NCBI GenBank assembly: GCA_947462175.1 | Contig: CANHOE010000004.1 | Location: 1-23,378 of the forward strand | Length of the DNA: 23,378 bases | From: Burkholderiales bacterium | GTDB taxonomy: Bacteria > Pseudomonadota > Gammaproteobacteria > Burkholderiales > Burkholderiaceae_C | Reading direction: 5' to 3' | Shown here: in pieces, positions 22,635 through 23,378 of the stretch | Layout of the letters: every line of letters begins with the position of its first letter | How positions within the stretch are numbered: position 1 is the first letter of the stretch | Made by a program: the position numbers and the translations under genes | The notes under the pieces: generated by a model | Told to the model about the DNA's origin: nothing | Seen by the model: only the letters and a program-made list of their open reading frames with translations | Database searches by the model: none

Positions 22635-23290
22635 TCTTTCGGCACCATGTAGCCCACACCACGCACATTACGAATCAAGTCCGCGCCCAGCTTCTTGCGC
22701 AAACCGTGGATGTACACCTCGACCGCGTTGCTGCTGATCTCGTCCTTCCAGCCGTAGAGCTTTTCCTCGAGTTGCGTGCGCGAAAGCAGCAAGCCCGGAC
22801 GCGCCAGCAAGGGCTCAAGAACAGCCCATTCGCGCGCCGATAGCACGACCGGCTGGCCAGCGACCAGGACCTCGCGCGTCACCGGGTTGATGCTCACGCC
22901 CCGGTGTTCATAGACAGTCTCGGCACGCCCCGCTGCCCGCCGCGTCAGCGCCCGAATGCGCGCGAGCAGTTCGTCCAGGTCATAAGGCTTGAGCACGTAG
23001 TCATCGGCGCCGGCGTCGAGGCCTTCGATGCGCTGCTGGACCGAATCACGTGCGGTGGCGATCAGCACCGGAATGCGTTCCTTGCGCGCGCGCAACGAAC
23101 GCAGCACCTCCAGGCCGTCGCGCCGAGGCAGACCCAGGTCAAGCAGCACCAGATCGTAGGTCTGCGTGCGCAGCGCGGTGTCGGCCATTTCACCGTCCTT
23201 GACCCAATCGACCGCATAGCTCTCGGCGCTGAGCAGGTCTAGCACCGATTCGCCGATCATCAGATCGTCTTCAACCAGCAGAAGGCGCAT
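22631..23290 (-). CDS. OmpR-family response regulator, PmrA/QseB type
   Basis: The 219-residue regulator has a receiver domain with the acidic pocket Glu7-Asp8-Asp9, the phospho-acceptor Asp51 (LVLLDLGLPRRDG) and the conserved Lys in LKPYDLDEL, then a winged-helix DNA-binding domain ending SSNAVEVYIHGLRKKLG and IRNVRGVGYMV. The length and sequence are those of PmrA/QseB/TctD regulators. The ATG at 23290 has GGAG upstream. It is translationally coupled to the sensor kinase. It is the best candidate to bind the CTTAA-type repeats in front of eptA, DUF347 copy B and DUF302. No such repeat is seen in the 88 bases before its own start, so autoregulation is not evident. Confidence 0.94.
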   Translation of the reverse strand: MRLLLVEDDLMIGESVLDLLSAESYAVDWVKDGEMADTALRTQTYDLVLLDLGLPRRDGLEVLRSLRARKERIPVLIATARDSVQQRIEGLDAGADDYVLKPYDLDELLARIRALTRRAAGRAETVYEHRGVSINPVTREVLVAGQPVVLSAREWAVLEPLLARPGLLLSRTQLEEKLYGWKDEISSNAVEVYIHGLRKKLGADLIRNVRGVGYMVPKE

Positions 23291-23378
23291 GTCTTCTCCG
23301 TCACGGCCTGGGTGGGCGGGTAGGGCGTGGATTGGTTTCCAGGACCCCTGACGGCATTACGCCAGACCGGCGAACCGA

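Overview
The window looks like a chromosomal segment of a high-GC betaproteobacterium of the order Burkholderiales, probably the Leptothrix/Rubrivivax/Methylibium side. This is inferred from the order exbB-exbD-lpxK-Trm112-kdsB-adk with divergent xseA followed by sodB, a layout I know from that order, and from protein character. No rRNA or tRNA gene was found.

Region 1 (1-5365) holds two ExbB/ExbD energisers. One is an exbB (5' end cut by the window) followed by two exbD genes on the + strand. The other is an exbB-exbD pair on the - strand that heads a probable operon with lpxK, a Trm112-like gene, kdsB and adk (lipid A kinase, CMP-Kdo synthesis, adenylate kinase). The two blocks converge on a strong hairpin at 1387-1427.

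Region 2 (5366-10452) is housekeeping and stress: xseA, sodB, a secreted DUF192 protein, NADP isocitrate dehydrogenase (icd) and a small heat-shock protein with an FNR-type site upstream.

Region 3 (10486-14948) looks accessory or disturbed. It has an unrecognised 158-residue protein, a DUF599-like membrane protein cut by an in-frame TGA, a lower-GC asparagine synthetase (asnB), a histidine-kinase fragment reduced to its dimerisation/phosphoacceptor part, and a DUF302 gene. asnB sits between the two damaged genes.

Region 4 (15055-23290) is the most interesting. A run of genes on the - strand encodes a PmrA/QseB-type response regulator, its sensor kinase, an EptA/MCR-type phosphoethanolamine transferase, a PAP2 phosphatase, two DUF347-repeat membrane proteins, a DedA protein, a second PAP2 phosphatase and diacylglycerol kinase. 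Direct repeats of CTTAA type with 11-bp periodicity, matching the PmrA/QseB box layout, lie in front of eptA and of the second DUF347 gene, with a degenerate copy in front of DUF302. I read this as a two-component-controlled envelope-remodelling locus: EptA modifies lipid A and releases diacylglycerol, DgkA recycles it, PAP2 and DedA proteins handle lipid phosphates and undecaprenyl phosphate, and the DUF347 pair and DUF302 are candidate new members. The assignment of the uncharacterised genes to this regulon is inference.
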